Shown one piece after another: positions 8,524-18,663 of a stretch of DNA of 64,000 bases (position 1 is its first letter; every line of letters starts with the position of its first letter). Source of the stretch: Pedobacter cryoconitis. GTDB taxonomy: Bacteria > Bacteroidota > Bacteroidia > Sphingobacteriales > Sphingobacteriaceae. The notes under the pieces were generated by a model, which saw nothing but the letters and a program-made list of their open reading frames with translations, was not told where the DNA came from and did not search any database. The position numbers and the translations under genes are program-made. The stretch is from NCBI RefSeq assembly GCF_014207135.1, contig NZ_JACHCC010000007.1:124001-188000 (forward strand), given 5' to 3'.

Positions 8524-10307
8524 AGTGTTTCGCTATAGTATAACCAAAAAGGTGACTGGTTAAACTGCCACCAGTCCTGTGCCAGCTGCGTCTGTATTGC
8601 TGCCCAGTAAGGATCATTGCTGTCAAACCGGAAAGCATATCTTAACAGGTTATAACATGTCGTAAACTGACCCGTAGCAATTAAAGCTGCGGGTTTGTTT
8701 TCTGCCTGGTGACTTTTATCAAACCAAAGCGTGGTATCCATATCTGTTGCCAGCTGGGCAGTTTCCTGTAAGGCAACCGAGGGTTTCAGTAATTCATTTA
8801 AACTGATTTTTTTGCCATTGATCAGAACAGTTGGATTGGTCTTATGCCAGGCTTCGGCCTTGAGGTCAGCGAGCCGCTGGAAGTCATTTTTTGGGCTCAA
8901 TGTGTAAATCGCATTTAATAAACTGAACTGTCTCCAGTGTTTCAATTCTATCTGCTGGATTAAGGTGTCTTTTTCTCCTTTTTTCAGTAAAGTGCCATCT
9001 GCCTTTATCTTCCTTTCCGATATTTTTTCAAACAGGCGGTCATAGGAAACCCTTCGGATCTTTTTTAAAAATACGACTGAAGCAAGATAGGATAAAGAGC
9101 TGGCGCGCGAATAGATCAGCTGAAGGAGTACACTTAAGCGGAGTCTTAAAAAATAAGAGATGTGTCCCAGGATCATCGTGCTATAGGTATCCTCTTCCTT
9201 TTTTACCTTTTGATAAGTCTTAAAACCCAGAACGTAAAAATAAGCGGATACTAATAATAGCGTAGTACTGATCCCTAAAAGTGCATAAGATAATCCCGTA
9301 CAGGTTTTGGTGATTACACCAGTGATAAATATTGCAGTCAGCAATAAGATAATCAGTAAATATTGAAGCAGGTTCGGTTTTCCTATCCAGCTTTTTTTAT
9401 CCTCTTCCGGGAAATCATACCCTGTGGTATAGTTACTGCTGACATCGCAGGTGATATACAGGTCGTAACCAAATATATTCCTGGTCTGAAGTCTTTCCTC
9501 AGCTTTGATAAAAGAATCTATTCCCTGGTTATCATCAATTCCACCATCCATCAATACAAAACGCGGGGGCGGGGCCTCGACAATTTCACCCTTAGCCGGA
9601 GAAAACCGCGGATCTTCTTTAATCGCGGCTTCGAGTGTGTTTTTATTTAATCCATGATGGGTAAAATCATTAGGGAAAACAAAGGGCTCAAAACCTAAAG
9701 GGAAACAAGACGAGCAGGAGAGGATATCGGCCAGTTTTAAATTTTTTAAAGTTTCGTGCGAACTTTTATCACCTTTAAATCTCAGAAAATTGTTTCCGGG
9801 TATACCCGCATTTTGAAAACGGAATAACATTCCGTTTTCAAATTCAGTCGCATTCACACAAACCTCTTTGACAGCAGATTTAACAGGTTTCCAGTAGACC
9901 CCGAATACTTCTTCCTTGAAAAGGAGTTCGTTATAAGCGATAGAAAAAGCATTAATGACATTTCTTGACTTGCCGGGAGTTTTCTTCCATTCCCGGTCAC
10001 TTTTCATGATCCTGAAAACACGGTCAATTAATTTAGTACCATGTAAGATATGTTTGTTGATATCGGTATAAAATTCTTTGAAAGTCTGACCCTTCCGCTG
10101 ACTGGCGGTATAGGCAAGATTCGTAATTGTTCCCCCCGAAGCCGAAGAGATAAAGTGAACAAGGGAAGTCAGTTTCTTACCATCGATATAAACAGTCTCC
10201 ATATAGGACAAACAACCCAGTGAATAGGATGCTGCCCGGAAACCACCGCCCGAAAAACTCAATGCGATATGCTCAGGTTTTCTAGGCAGAAGAACAGAAT
10301 ATTCCAT
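8520..10307 (-). CDS. Patatin-like phospholipase with membrane segments
   Basis: The N-terminal half is a patatin-type hydrolase: an oxyanion glycine loop in ALSFSGGGFRAASYSLG, a nucleophile elbow in SSASGGT, and the catalytic Asp in LMDGGIDDNQG. The elbow has Ser in place of the first Gly of GxSxG. Between about residues 325 and 375 there are two hydrophobic segments (YLLIILLLTAIFITGVI and ALLGISTTLLLVSAYFYVLGF), then a 200-residue helical C-terminal region without a recognised domain. It probably cleaves acyl esters at the membrane. I use the ATG at 10307 (595 residues); a TTG 16 codons upstream is the alternative. It is the last gene after the GH29/GH2 locus, 63 bases beyond GH2, and may be co-transcribed. 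Confidence 0.82.
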   Translation of the reverse strand: MEYSVLLPRKPEHIALSFSGGGFRAASYSLGCLSYMETVYIDGKKLTSLVHFISSASGGTITNLAYTASQRKGQTFKEFYTDINKHILHGTKLIDRVFRIMKSDREWKKTPGKSRNVINAFSIAYNELLFKEEVFGVYWKPVKSAVKEVCVNATEFENGMLFRFQNAGIPGNNFLRFKGDKSSHETLKNLKLADILSCSSCFPLGFEPFVFPNDFTHHGLNKNTLEAAIKEDPRFSPAKGEIVEAPPPRFVLMDGGIDDNQGIDSFIKAEERLQTRNIFGYDLYITCDVSSNYTTGYDFPEEDKKSWIGKPNLLQYLLIILLLTAIFITGVITKTCTGLSYALLGISTTLLLVSAYFYVLGFKTYQKVKKEEDTYSTMILGHISYFLRLRLSVLLQLIYSRASSLSYLASVVFLKKIRRVSYDRLFEKISERKIKADGTLLKKGEKDTLIQQIELKHWRQFSLLNAIYTLSPKNDFQRLADLKAEAWHKTNPTVLINGKKISLNELLKPSVALQETAQLATDMDTTLWFDKSHQAENKPAALIATGQFTTCYNLLRYAFRFDSNDPYWAAIQTQLAQDWWQFNQSPFWLYYSETL

Positions 10308-10370
10308 AATCAGTTTTAATGATAAAAAGGTAAGGCTTATTTTGTTCAATATCAAAATATAAACTGGCTC

Positions 10371-12440
10371 TTACTGAAGAGACCAGTCTATATGATCAGT
10401 ATAAATTTTGTTATCCTTTTTGATTACTGTTTTAATCTTGTTTATGCCTTTTTTCAATTGGATGTCTTTAAAAATATATTGAACTGCATTGGTTCCCTGC
10501 ACTGGTGCGGCAGAAATCTTTTTGTCATTGACATATAAAACCGGCTGACCGATATTAGAATAAACTGTTACTGGTGTTACTGCATGCTTCCGGGCTGTTG
10601 TACGGCGTTCGGTCAGATATAATACAGGTTCTTTACTCCAGTTAGCCTTATACCAGTAAAAAGCATCTTTTTTAAGTTTGCGGTCAAAAGTGACCAGACC
10701 TTTCATATTACGGGCCGGCATGCTGCCACGGTTCCACATCGGAGTAGCAAAATCAAACATATTCCAGATATAGGATGCAGTGATATAAGGATGTTTAGCA
10801 ATAATCGGCCATTGTATTTCATGTGTTTTAGTCTCGAAATTTTCGGGATAAAACGGCGAAGTATAATCATACTCCTCCTTCAGGTCTGCTTGTTCCTGTT
10901 GCTGGAAAATATTCCCGTCTGCACCATATTCTGTCAGGATCAGTTTGTTATCCGGATAGATGGTTTCTGTTGTTTTTGCCCAGGTTTCCAGATCACCGAT
11001 TTTGCCTTCATACCAGCCATAATAACGGTTCATACCCTGGATGTCCGCATTTAAGTTGGTTGGACGGTCCATTTCTCCGTATCCGCTTACACTGACGGTA
11101 TAACGGTAAGGATCTTCAGTTTTAGCGATATCATTCAGGTCGCGGGTCAGAACGGCAGGAAAATCGGCAGGGGTTTTACCGTATACTTCATTGTGTAATC
11201 CCCAGACATAAATGGAAGGGTGATTGTAATTTTGTTTGATCAGTTCCATGAGCTGCTGTTTGGCATTATCAGCTTCTTCTCCGGTACTTGTATTGACAAA
11301 AGGGATCTCAGCCCAGATGACAAAGCCCATCGTATCACAAGTGGAATATAAATATTCTGCCTGTTGATAATGTGCAAAACGGATGGTAGTCGCACCCATT
11401 TCTTTAATGATGTCCAGGTCTTCTTTATGTTGTGCATTGCTGAGCGCATTGCCATACTGCCATCTGTCCTGGTGTCTGCAAACCCCATGCATGGCATAAG
11501 GCTGATCATTCAAAAAGAAACCCTTGCCGGCAATAATTTCAAACTTACGGAGGCCGAGAGGTTGTTCGACTTCATCGATGACTGTCTGATTAAGCAGGAG
11601 CTGGGTTCTGACTTTATACAGGTAGGGATCATTAAAACCATTCCACAGGTGTGGACTGGTCAACTGGAAATCCTGTGAAAATTGTTGTCTGCCCTGGGTG
11701 GTCATGTGTTGAGCAGAGGTTTTACTGCTTACAATTTTTCCGGTATGATCAATAATGTCTGTTTTGATATCAATGTCCTGCCCGCTCTTTTCTGTGTTTT
11801 CTATTTTAACGGCTACACTTACTTCAGCAGATTTAGCGGTCACATTTTTCTGGGAAATATAAATCCCCGGAGAAGCATAGTCAGTTGTAGTGATGTTGAC
11901 CTTGTTCGTGACTAAAAGACTCACGGGCCGATAAATCCCTCCATAAATACCGAATAAGAAATGGTTGACAGGGATAATATCTTTACGGGCCTTATTGTTA
12001 ACCTTGACCAGGATGGAATTGGATTCGCCCAGTTTTACAGCATAGGTAATGTCAAGACAAAAAGCACTGTAAGAACCTTTATGGGTGCCTACCAGTTTGT
12101 GATTGACATAAACCTGTGCAACTTGTCCGACGCCTTCAAAACGCAGAAATAAACGTTTGTTTTTATATTCAGGGCCAAATACAACTTCCTTCTTGTACTG
12201 ACCTTCACCTTCGTAAAAGTCTTTGCCCAGCTGCATATCAATCGCATTCCAGGTATGTGGAAGGGTGACTTTCTCCCAAACGCTTTTGGTATTGATGGTG
12301 TCGTTGGTTTTACGGAATGTCCAATCCTGATTAAAGGAAATATTTTTCCTGGATTGTGCAAAACCGGGTACACTAAAGCCTGTCAGCAAAAATAGAAGAA
12401 CTGCTAAGTAGTATCTGTTGTTAAAATATAAAATTGTCAT
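10371..12440 (-). CDS. Glycoside hydrolase family 2 (beta-galactosidase/glucuronidase-like)
   Basis: This 689-residue protein has a signal peptide ending near GFSVPGFAQ and the GH2 order of domains: sugar-binding jelly roll (NQDWTFRK... WEKVTLPHTWNA), immunoglobulin-like sandwich, and TIM barrel. The acid/base Glu418 lies in WGLHNEVYG and the nucleophile Glu504 in LTEYGADG. The C-terminal 80 residues form an extra beta domain (PVTVYSNIGQPVLYVNDKK). It acts in the periplasm or at the surface on a beta-linked galactoside, glucuronide or related sugar; the exact specificity cannot be read off. It lies 8 bases after the fucosidase gene, which points to joint degradation of a fucosylated glycan. 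Confidence 0.9.
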   Translation of the reverse strand: MTILYFNNRYYLAVLLFLLTGFSVPGFAQSRKNISFNQDWTFRKTNDTINTKSVWEKVTLPHTWNAIDMQLGKDFYEGEGQYKKEVVFGPEYKNKRLFLRFEGVGQVAQVYVNHKLVGTHKGSYSAFCLDITYAVKLGESNSILVKVNNKARKDIIPVNHFLFGIYGGIYRPVSLLVTNKVNITTTDYASPGIYISQKNVTAKSAEVSVAVKIENTEKSGQDIDIKTDIIDHTGKIVSSKTSAQHMTTQGRQQFSQDFQLTSPHLWNGFNDPYLYKVRTQLLLNQTVIDEVEQPLGLRKFEIIAGKGFFLNDQPYAMHGVCRHQDRWQYGNALSNAQHKEDLDIIKEMGATTIRFAHYQQAEYLYSTCDTMGFVIWAEIPFVNTSTGEEADNAKQQLMELIKQNYNHPSIYVWGLHNEVYGKTPADFPAVLTRDLNDIAKTEDPYRYTVSVSGYGEMDRPTNLNADIQGMNRYYGWYEGKIGDLETWAKTTETIYPDNKLILTEYGADGNIFQQQEQADLKEEYDYTSPFYPENFETKTHEIQWPIIAKHPYITASYIWNMFDFATPMWNRGSMPARNMKGLVTFDRKLKKDAFYWYKANWSKEPVLYLTERRTTARKHAVTPVTVYSNIGQPVLYVNDKKISAAPVQGTNAVQYIFKDIQLKKGINKIKTVIKKDNKIYTDHIDWSLQ

Positions 12441-12448
12441 ACGGTATT

Positions 12449-13891
12449 TTAGGTTTTAGCTTTTTCGTATTTAACTGCTTTCGCTGGGGTTTCTTTTGTG
12501 GTTTCCAGTACAATCACAAAAGGACGGTTTTCTGTTTTATTTTTCAAATGAATAAAACTTTCATGACTTCCAATCTCTTCGGGTGTATATTGTTGTGTGG
12601 GATCATCTAATCTGTAAGCTTTGGTAATACCTGTTTTACTGGGTAGTTTCAGACGTAATGCACCGGATATAGGGACATTAAAAATAAGCATATATACCTT
12701 GTTTGTGCCCGTTTTTTTGGTGTAATATCCCCAGTTCTGAGGTTCAAAACCAGCGTATTCACAATCATAAACGGCTTCCTGGTTAATCTTCATCCAGTCA
12801 CCGATTTCGCGGGCCAGTGAAAGTTCTTCCTGACGGATAGACCCGTCGCCTTTGGGGCCAAAGTTCAGCACGAAATTACCATCCAGTGAAACACACCTGG
12901 CCAGCATTTCCAATAGTTCATCTGTGGTTTTAATATGTCCTTTCCAGGCTTTATTATATCCCCACTGATTTTCAGGAACAGTCATTACGCAATCCCAGTC
13001 ATTGCCATGTACTTCGTTAATTGTACTCGGGATTTTGCGTTCCCAGCCCTGCTCATAATCTCCCATCAGATTACCATTGGTATCAAAATGACGTTTGCCA
13101 TTTTCATCGGCACGGAAGCGGCTTCCGATAATCAGCCCCGGATGGATTTTGCGCATTTCGGTTTCCAGTTCATCAGCAAAAGCAGCTTGCTGAACCCATG
13201 CTTTATCCCAGGTACCATCAAACCATAAACCTTTAACTGTAGGGTAGAGCCTCAGCAATTCGAGCAGCTGATTTCGGGTAAAGGTTTTGAAACGGTCAAA
13301 AGCAAGGCTGTCTGCTTTAGTTTTAATTTCATAACGCCAGTCGGGATTATTCCAGTCCATCACAGAGAAGTAGAGGATAACATCAATTCCTGCTTTGTTG
13401 TAGGCATCGACCAATGGCCCGATCAGGTCTTTCTTATAGGGTGAATTAGCTACGGTGTATTTGGTGAATTTGCTGGGCCACAGACAAAATCCATCATGGT
13501 GTTTAGTGGTAATGGTTACATATTTAGCGCCCATTTGCTGAGCCGTTTTTGCCCAGGCTGTGGCATCAAATTTTGTGGGATTAAAGTGGTAGATCAGAGA
13601 ATCATAGGAAGATTTAGGGATGCCGTCCCAGGAACGGATCCACTCGGAAGCACCGTTGTAAGTTTTTCCATTCCATTCTCCACCGGGGATGGAATATAAA
13701 CCCCAGTGGATGAACTGCCCTAATCCATAGGCCCGCCATCTGGCCATATCCGGATCTGTTCTGCGTCCGGTTCTGTGCGCACCATGTTTCAATGGAACTG
13801 CTGTCTGTTTAAATTCAGTTTGTTGTGCCTGGCAGAATTGATTAAACAGTATCGCGGTGATCAGGATCAGGAATATTTTTTTGCTCTTCAT
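12449..13891 (-). CDS. GH29 alpha-L-fucosidase
   Basis: The 480-residue protein has a signal peptide and the GH29 TIM barrel: FIHWGLYSIPGGEW near the N-terminus, YVTITTKHHDGFCLWPS, and WFDGTW containing the likely nucleophile Asp225. A short C-terminal beta domain follows from about residue 390. It removes terminal alpha-L-fucose from glycans in the periplasm or at the cell surface. It is 12 bases downstream of susD in the order susC-susD-GH29-GH2, so it belongs to that utilisation locus. A FucP-type symporter and fuconolactonase-like gene at 47066-49155 could process the released sugar. Confidence 0.93.
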   Translation of the reverse strand: MKSKKIFLILITAILFNQFCQAQQTEFKQTAVPLKHGAHRTGRRTDPDMARWRAYGLGQFIHWGLYSIPGGEWNGKTYNGASEWIRSWDGIPKSSYDSLIYHFNPTKFDATAWAKTAQQMGAKYVTITTKHHDGFCLWPSKFTKYTVANSPYKKDLIGPLVDAYNKAGIDVILYFSVMDWNNPDWRYEIKTKADSLAFDRFKTFTRNQLLELLRLYPTVKGLWFDGTWDKAWVQQAAFADELETEMRKIHPGLIIGSRFRADENGKRHFDTNGNLMGDYEQGWERKIPSTINEVHGNDWDCVMTVPENQWGYNKAWKGHIKTTDELLEMLARCVSLDGNFVLNFGPKGDGSIRQEELSLAREIGDWMKINQEAVYDCEYAGFEPQNWGYYTKKTGTNKVYMLIFNVPISGALRLKLPSKTGITKAYRLDDPTQQYTPEEIGSHESFIHLKNKTENRPFVIVLETTKETPAKAVKYEKAKT

Positions 13892-13903
13892 GATTTCTTC
13901 TTT

Positions 13904-15481
13904 TTAATAACCGGTATTCTGGTCCAGTTTTGCGTCTTTATTGAGATCGATTTCGGCCTGTGGTATGGGTAAAAGCTGGTTATAAGGTTTGATCGATCCG
14001 GCAGAGGTCGGGTTGTACTTCTGGGCGCGGTTAAACAATGTTCCTGTACGCATCAAGGTGACCCGGCGATCTTCTTCGGCAGCCAGTTCACGGGCTCGCT
14101 CATCCAGGATAAAATCCAATGAGATATCACTTGCCTGTACCTGGTCGGCATTTGCCCTTGTGCGGAGCTGATTGATACTGGCAGCAGCCTCGGCTAGTTT
14201 GCCTTGTTGAAATTGTGCTTCTGCCAGCAAAAGATAGGTTTCTCCAAGGCGCATCTGAATACGGTCTTTATAGGTAATAGTTCCGAAAGGTTCCTGGTCA
14301 GTATAATAGTTCCATTTTGTAGTATGTGCATAAATATTCTGAATGGTATCAAAGCCGGTAACCACTACCTGTTGCCCGTATTTTGGAGAGGCCGGGTCAT
14401 TATAATAGAATTTGCGATGAATATTATAGGGCGAATTACGCATGTCATTCTTTTTATACAAGTTATAAGTCCACCAGTTAGTAGGTCTGATCCGGCCAAT
14501 TCCTCTTCCACCTAAAGAATCAGCAATCAGCATTCCTGGGATATTGACATAAAAAGGGACCCAACATCTTCTGCGCTGATCTGTCGGACTAAACCCTCCG
14601 GGGACATTATAGTTTTGCTCTATCACCCAGATTGCCTCTGCATTTCCTTGGTTTCTTCTCATATTTCCATAAATGAACATATCTGAAAATGGATCGCCTG
14701 GCTGATCTTTTTTAATCCCGTAACGCGTTTTTATTAACCGGAGCGCTCCATTAGCTATAACCTTTTTGGCTTCAGCCTCTGCCAGGTCTGGTTTATTTGC
14801 TCTAAGATAAACTAAAGCTAACAATTGAGAGGCCGCAGACTTATTGATGCGCCCCTGTGCTGTTAATTTGGCAAAATCGGGCAGGTTCGCAGCGGCGTAA
14901 GTTAGATCGGTAATGATGAAATTCAGTACTGAATCTGCAGGGGCACGTACAAAATCTGTTTTGGGTGCAGTCAGGGAATGCTTCAGCAATGGAATCCCGC
15001 CATACAAACTGGACATAAAATTATAAGCGTAAGCCCTGAAGAATTTAGCTTCGGCAATATAACCGGTTTTCTGGGCCGGTGTTAAACTTGTTTTACCGGA
15101 TTCGACAGCATCGATGATCTGGTTAGCCGAATTGATGGTTTTATACCCCCAGCGCCAGAACCCTGCCGAAGCTACATCCTGTGAGTTGAGTTGTCCATAA
15201 CTTTCATAGGGGACCATCGCTGAGGTGGCCTGTCCGTTTCTGGCTATATCAGTTCCGGAGGCCATGGTTGCAATAATCCCCTGATCACCTTCGTACTGAT
15301 CGCGGACTGTATTTTGCAAACCGGCTATCGCGGCCTCGAAACCGAGGGGATCTACCAGTGTATTCTCAGGAGCATAAGCTGATTTTAAGTTTTCATCCAG
15401 GAAACTCTTTTTACATCCGGTACTTAAAACTGAAAACAGAACCAGTGCATATATATAGAAAACTAACTTCTTCATAATCAT
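13904..15481 (-). CDS. RagB/SusD-family nutrient-binding lipoprotein (fucosyl-glycan locus)
   Basis: The protein has 525 residues with a lipobox in VLSTGCKKSFLDE. The SusD signatures include YIAEAKFFRAYAYNFMSSLYGGIPL, RLGETYLLLAEAQFQQGK and ILDERARELAAEEDRRVTLMRTG. It is a surface-exposed glycan-binding lid for the SusC partner encoded 6 bases upstream. Being followed directly by a GH29 fucosidase, it probably binds a fucose-containing oligosaccharide, which is inferred from context. Confidence 0.93.
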   Translation of the reverse strand: MIMKKLVFYIYALVLFSVLSTGCKKSFLDENLKSAYAPENTLVDPLGFEAAIAGLQNTVRDQYEGDQGIIATMASGTDIARNGQATSAMVPYESYGQLNSQDVASAGFWRWGYKTINSANQIIDAVESGKTSLTPAQKTGYIAEAKFFRAYAYNFMSSLYGGIPLLKHSLTAPKTDFVRAPADSVLNFIITDLTYAAANLPDFAKLTAQGRINKSAASQLLALVYLRANKPDLAEAEAKKVIANGALRLIKTRYGIKKDQPGDPFSDMFIYGNMRRNQGNAEAIWVIEQNYNVPGGFSPTDQRRRCWVPFYVNIPGMLIADSLGGRGIGRIRPTNWWTYNLYKKNDMRNSPYNIHRKFYYNDPASPKYGQQVVVTGFDTIQNIYAHTTKWNYYTDQEPFGTITYKDRIQMRLGETYLLLAEAQFQQGKLAEAAASINQLRTRANADQVQASDISLDFILDERARELAAEEDRRVTLMRTGTLFNRAQKYNPTSAGSIKPYNQLLPIPQAEIDLNKDAKLDQNTGY

Positions 15482-15487
15482 TTAAAT

Positions 15488-18478
15488 TTATTGTAGACCA
15501 ATGTTGATACCCATTACAAAAGTTCGCACCTGCGGATAAAAGGTACTCGCCTGGTTGTCGTAATATTTATAAGGATCGGACTCAGGGTCCCAGCCCAGCC
15601 ATTTGGAGAAAGTAGCCAGGTTCCGTCCGCTCACATAGACACGCAGGTTGTTTATTTTAAGCCGGTTGAGTTTCTCGACAGGGAAATCGTAACTCAATGT
15701 GGCATCTTTTATTCTGGTAAAAGATCCGTCAACCGGATAGGTATATTGTCTTGAATTGGTATAAGCCAGGGACGGACTGGTATTACTTTTGTTTTCAGGG
15801 GTCCAGTAAGTATAACTTGCAGGCAAGTTGATCCTGCCCAGCTGATCCCTGTAATCATAAATCGTATTCGGTTTCAATACACCCTGGACTGTCTGGATAA
15901 AGACACTCAGCGAAAGACGTTTGTATTTGAATGTATTGGTCAGACCGGCAATATAGCTGGGCAGACGGGGTCCGAGATAAGTACGGTCCTGAGAATTGAT
16001 TTTTCCATCGCCATTCAGATCCTGGAACTTCAGATCGCCGGGTTTAGCAGATGGGTCTACACTGAAATCATCGCCTTTTTGCCAGACACCGATTAATTTA
16101 TAATCGTAAACTCCCTGTAAGGACTTTCCTATAAAAAGGTTGTTTACGATATCATCTTTACCATCTCCATAAAGTGATACTACTTTATTCCGGTTCAGGG
16201 AGAAATTAAAATTAGTTTGCCAAGAAAAATCTTTTCGTTCTATATTTCTGGAAGTAATACTGGCTTCAAAACCTTTATTGGCGGTTTTACCTACATTATC
16301 TAAAATTGAGGTATAACCTGTTATATTGGGTATTTTTCTGGATAAAAGTAAGTCATAGGTATTGGTGAAATAGGTTTCCAATGATCCTGAGATCCGGTTG
16401 GAAAGGATAGAGAAATCTACCGCTGCATTAAATCCTTTGGTACTTTCCCATTTGAGATTTTGATTTCCAATCCTGCTTGGGGTTACACCAATGGTAGTGA
16501 CACCATCATAAATATATGGGGTAGTAGCCAGGGTACTTAAAGTATTGTAAGGGGAAACTCCCTGGTTACCTGAAACCCCATAAGAGAGACGCAGTTTTAA
16601 TGAATTAATTAATTTGCTGTCTTTTAAAAAAGCTTCATTGGCTATATTCCAGCCCAAAGCGACAGATGGGAAAGTCCCGTATTTGTTATCACTGCCAAAA
16701 CCTGAATAACCATCTCTTCTGGCAGTTAATGTCAAAAGGTAACGACTGTCATAAGCATAGTTTATTCTCAGCATCTGTGAGACCAGTGTACTGGCGTAAT
16801 AATTGGATGTGGTAGTCTGTTTCTGACCTGCCCCGATGTTATTAAAATCGAGCATATCATTAATGAAAGTATTGGCATTAATGGTGGATCGGAAATCATC
16901 ATTTTTTTGTGCGCTATATAAGCCGGTTACATCGATGTTATGTTTTCCGAAAGCTCTCTGGTAACCAAATATGTTTTCGATCAGCCAGTTTTTAGCTTCT
17001 TCGTTGGCCAGAGTTGCTGTTCCGAGAAGATCTCCGGTTTTACGGCCGGTATAATCTCCTGTACGATCAGGTTTATAGGTATAAGCTGTATTCAGTCTGT
17101 ATTTGAACCCTTTAATAAATTCTGGTTTAATTTCTGCATAGGCATTTCCGCTTAAGGTCCTGGTCAGGTTTAAGGTTGGCTGATATAAACCCAGCAGGGG
17201 ATTGGTATAAAGCTGTTCGGGGTTCATCGGGTATATTTCGTAATCTCCCTGTGCGTTATACAAATGCCCGTAAGGACTCATGACTGTAGCCATATAGAGA
17301 TTTACTTTTCCTCCGCCCTGATCGTTATTGGTAAAAAACAGGTTGGTTCCTGCGGTCAGCCAGGAGGTAATTTTCGCATCGAGGTTGGAACGTACGCTGA
17401 CACGGTTATACTGATATCCTTTCAATACACCTTTTTCTTTGGTGTAGTTTCCGGAAACATAATATTTGACATCTTCAGTACCTCCGGAAATATTCAGCTC
17501 ATGGTTCTGGATAAAGCCCTGCTGAGAAATCTGTTTTAACCAGTCGGTCTCTATACCCTTGTCATAATTGTCCTTTTCATACTGGTTGGGAACAGGGGCG
17601 GAGGCTTTATTGGTTTGTGCAGTGTAATCAAGGTTTTTTTGAGCGTATTGTGCACCGTTCATGGGCTGCATAGCACTGGTCATGTTTTCCAGACCAAACC
17701 AGGTACTGTAAGCAACCACCGGTTTACCCGTTTTTCCTCTCTTGGTCGTAATCAGGACGACACCATTTGATCCGCGGGTTCCATAAATTGCGGTAGCAGA
17801 GGCATCTTTAAGTACATCGATTGATTGGATGTCGGTGCTGTTAATATCGTTATAAGAACCACTGAATGGGATACCGTCCAAAACAATCAGTGGACTGTTG
17901 CTTGCTGTAATGGAATGTAATCCTCTGATATAGAAATCCGGTGATTTTCCGGGAGCATTGGACGAAGAACTGATATTCACACCGGCAACAGAGCCTTGCA
18001 TCGCTTGCAGCACATTGGTTACCGGGAGGTTCTGAAGACGTTCTTTCGGCACTGAAGAGATAGATCCGGTTACATCGCTTTTCTTTTGGGTACCATAACC
18101 AACTACAACGATTTGGTTAAGTTCGCTGACGTTTTCCTGTAAGATGATATCTATCTTTTCCTGATCTGCTTTGATGTGTTGTCCGGCATAACCTATATAG
18201 GTAACCACCAGGGTTGCACCAGGAGGGACATTACTGAGTTTGAATCTTCCTTCGGCATCAGTTATCGTTCCATTTTTTGTGTTTTCTACTTTAACAGAGA
18301 CTCCCGGAAGAGGTTTACCCTGCTGATCTTTTACTGTTCCGGTGATGGTCTGCGGTGGCATAACCAGAAGTTCATTTAAAGACATGGCCTGAGCGGGTCT
18401 GACCGTTAGTATAATTAAATAGATGATCAATATAAAACCACAGGGGTATGTGATTTGAGCATGGTTTCTTCTCTTCAT
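15488..18478 (-). CDS. SusC-family TonB-dependent transporter (fucosyl-glycan locus)
   Basis: The 996-residue protein has an N-terminal hydrophobic export signal, a carboxypeptidase-regulatory-like domain (ITGTVKDQQGKPLPGVSVKVE), a plug domain beginning VVVGYGTQKKSDVTGSISSVP, and a barrel ending VMGINIGLQ. No STN domain is present, so control is not through an ECF/anti-sigma pair. It is the first gene of the susC-susD-GH29-GH2 operon. Two copies of the palindrome CAAACGTTTG, 80-110 bases upstream of the start, look like operator sites for a LacI-type or similar dimeric regulator. No such regulator gene is in the window. Confidence 0.93.
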   Translation of the reverse strand: MKRRNHAQITYPCGFILIIYLIILTVRPAQAMSLNELLVMPPQTITGTVKDQQGKPLPGVSVKVENTKNGTITDAEGRFKLSNVPPGATLVVTYIGYAGQHIKADQEKIDIILQENVSELNQIVVVGYGTQKKSDVTGSISSVPKERLQNLPVTNVLQAMQGSVAGVNISSSSNAPGKSPDFYIRGLHSITASNSPLIVLDGIPFSGSYNDINSTDIQSIDVLKDASATAIYGTRGSNGVVLITTKRGKTGKPVVAYSTWFGLENMTSAMQPMNGAQYAQKNLDYTAQTNKASAPVPNQYEKDNYDKGIETDWLKQISQQGFIQNHELNISGGTEDVKYYVSGNYTKEKGVLKGYQYNRVSVRSNLDAKITSWLTAGTNLFFTNNDQGGGKVNLYMATVMSPYGHLYNAQGDYEIYPMNPEQLYTNPLLGLYQPTLNLTRTLSGNAYAEIKPEFIKGFKYRLNTAYTYKPDRTGDYTGRKTGDLLGTATLANEEAKNWLIENIFGYQRAFGKHNIDVTGLYSAQKNDDFRSTINANTFINDMLDFNNIGAGQKQTTTSNYYASTLVSQMLRINYAYDSRYLLTLTARRDGYSGFGSDNKYGTFPSVALGWNIANEAFLKDSKLINSLKLRLSYGVSGNQGVSPYNTLSTLATTPYIYDGVTTIGVTPSRIGNQNLKWESTKGFNAAVDFSILSNRISGSLETYFTNTYDLLLSRKIPNITGYTSILDNVGKTANKGFEASITSRNIERKDFSWQTNFNFSLNRNKVVSLYGDGKDDIVNNLFIGKSLQGVYDYKLIGVWQKGDDFSVDPSAKPGDLKFQDLNGDGKINSQDRTYLGPRLPSYIAGLTNTFKYKRLSLSVFIQTVQGVLKPNTIYDYRDQLGRINLPASYTYWTPENKSNTSPSLAYTNSRQYTYPVDGSFTRIKDATLSYDFPVEKLNRLKINNLRVYVSGRNLATFSKWLGWDPESDPYKYYDNQASTFYPQVRTFVMGINIGLQ

Positions 18479-18556
18479 GGTTTGGTTAGTTTAGGGTATC
18501 TAAACTAAAGAAGTTACCACTGCACGGAAAGCAGAAATCGCTGAAGATTGTCAAAT

Positions 18557-18590
18557 CAAACGTTTGTTCAGTGATTTCAAACGTTTGAAA
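18557..18590. promoter_or_regulatory. Paired palindromic operators upstream of susC
   Basis: The 10-bp palindrome CAAACGTTTG occurs at 18557-18566 and 18578-18587. The second extends to a perfect 16-bp palindrome, TTTCAAACGTTTGAAA (18575-18590). Centres are 21 bp apart, two helical turns. A central CG in an inverted repeat of this size is typical of LacI/PurR-family operators. The pair lies upstream of the susC start at 18478 and is the only obvious control element of that operon. Confidence 0.7.
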
Positions 18591-18663
18591 TTGGAGAGTG
18601 GCCTGTTGTAAATTCAGGCAGGAAAAATGGGGGAAGCAGATTGTCCAGGTGTACGAAGACTAT

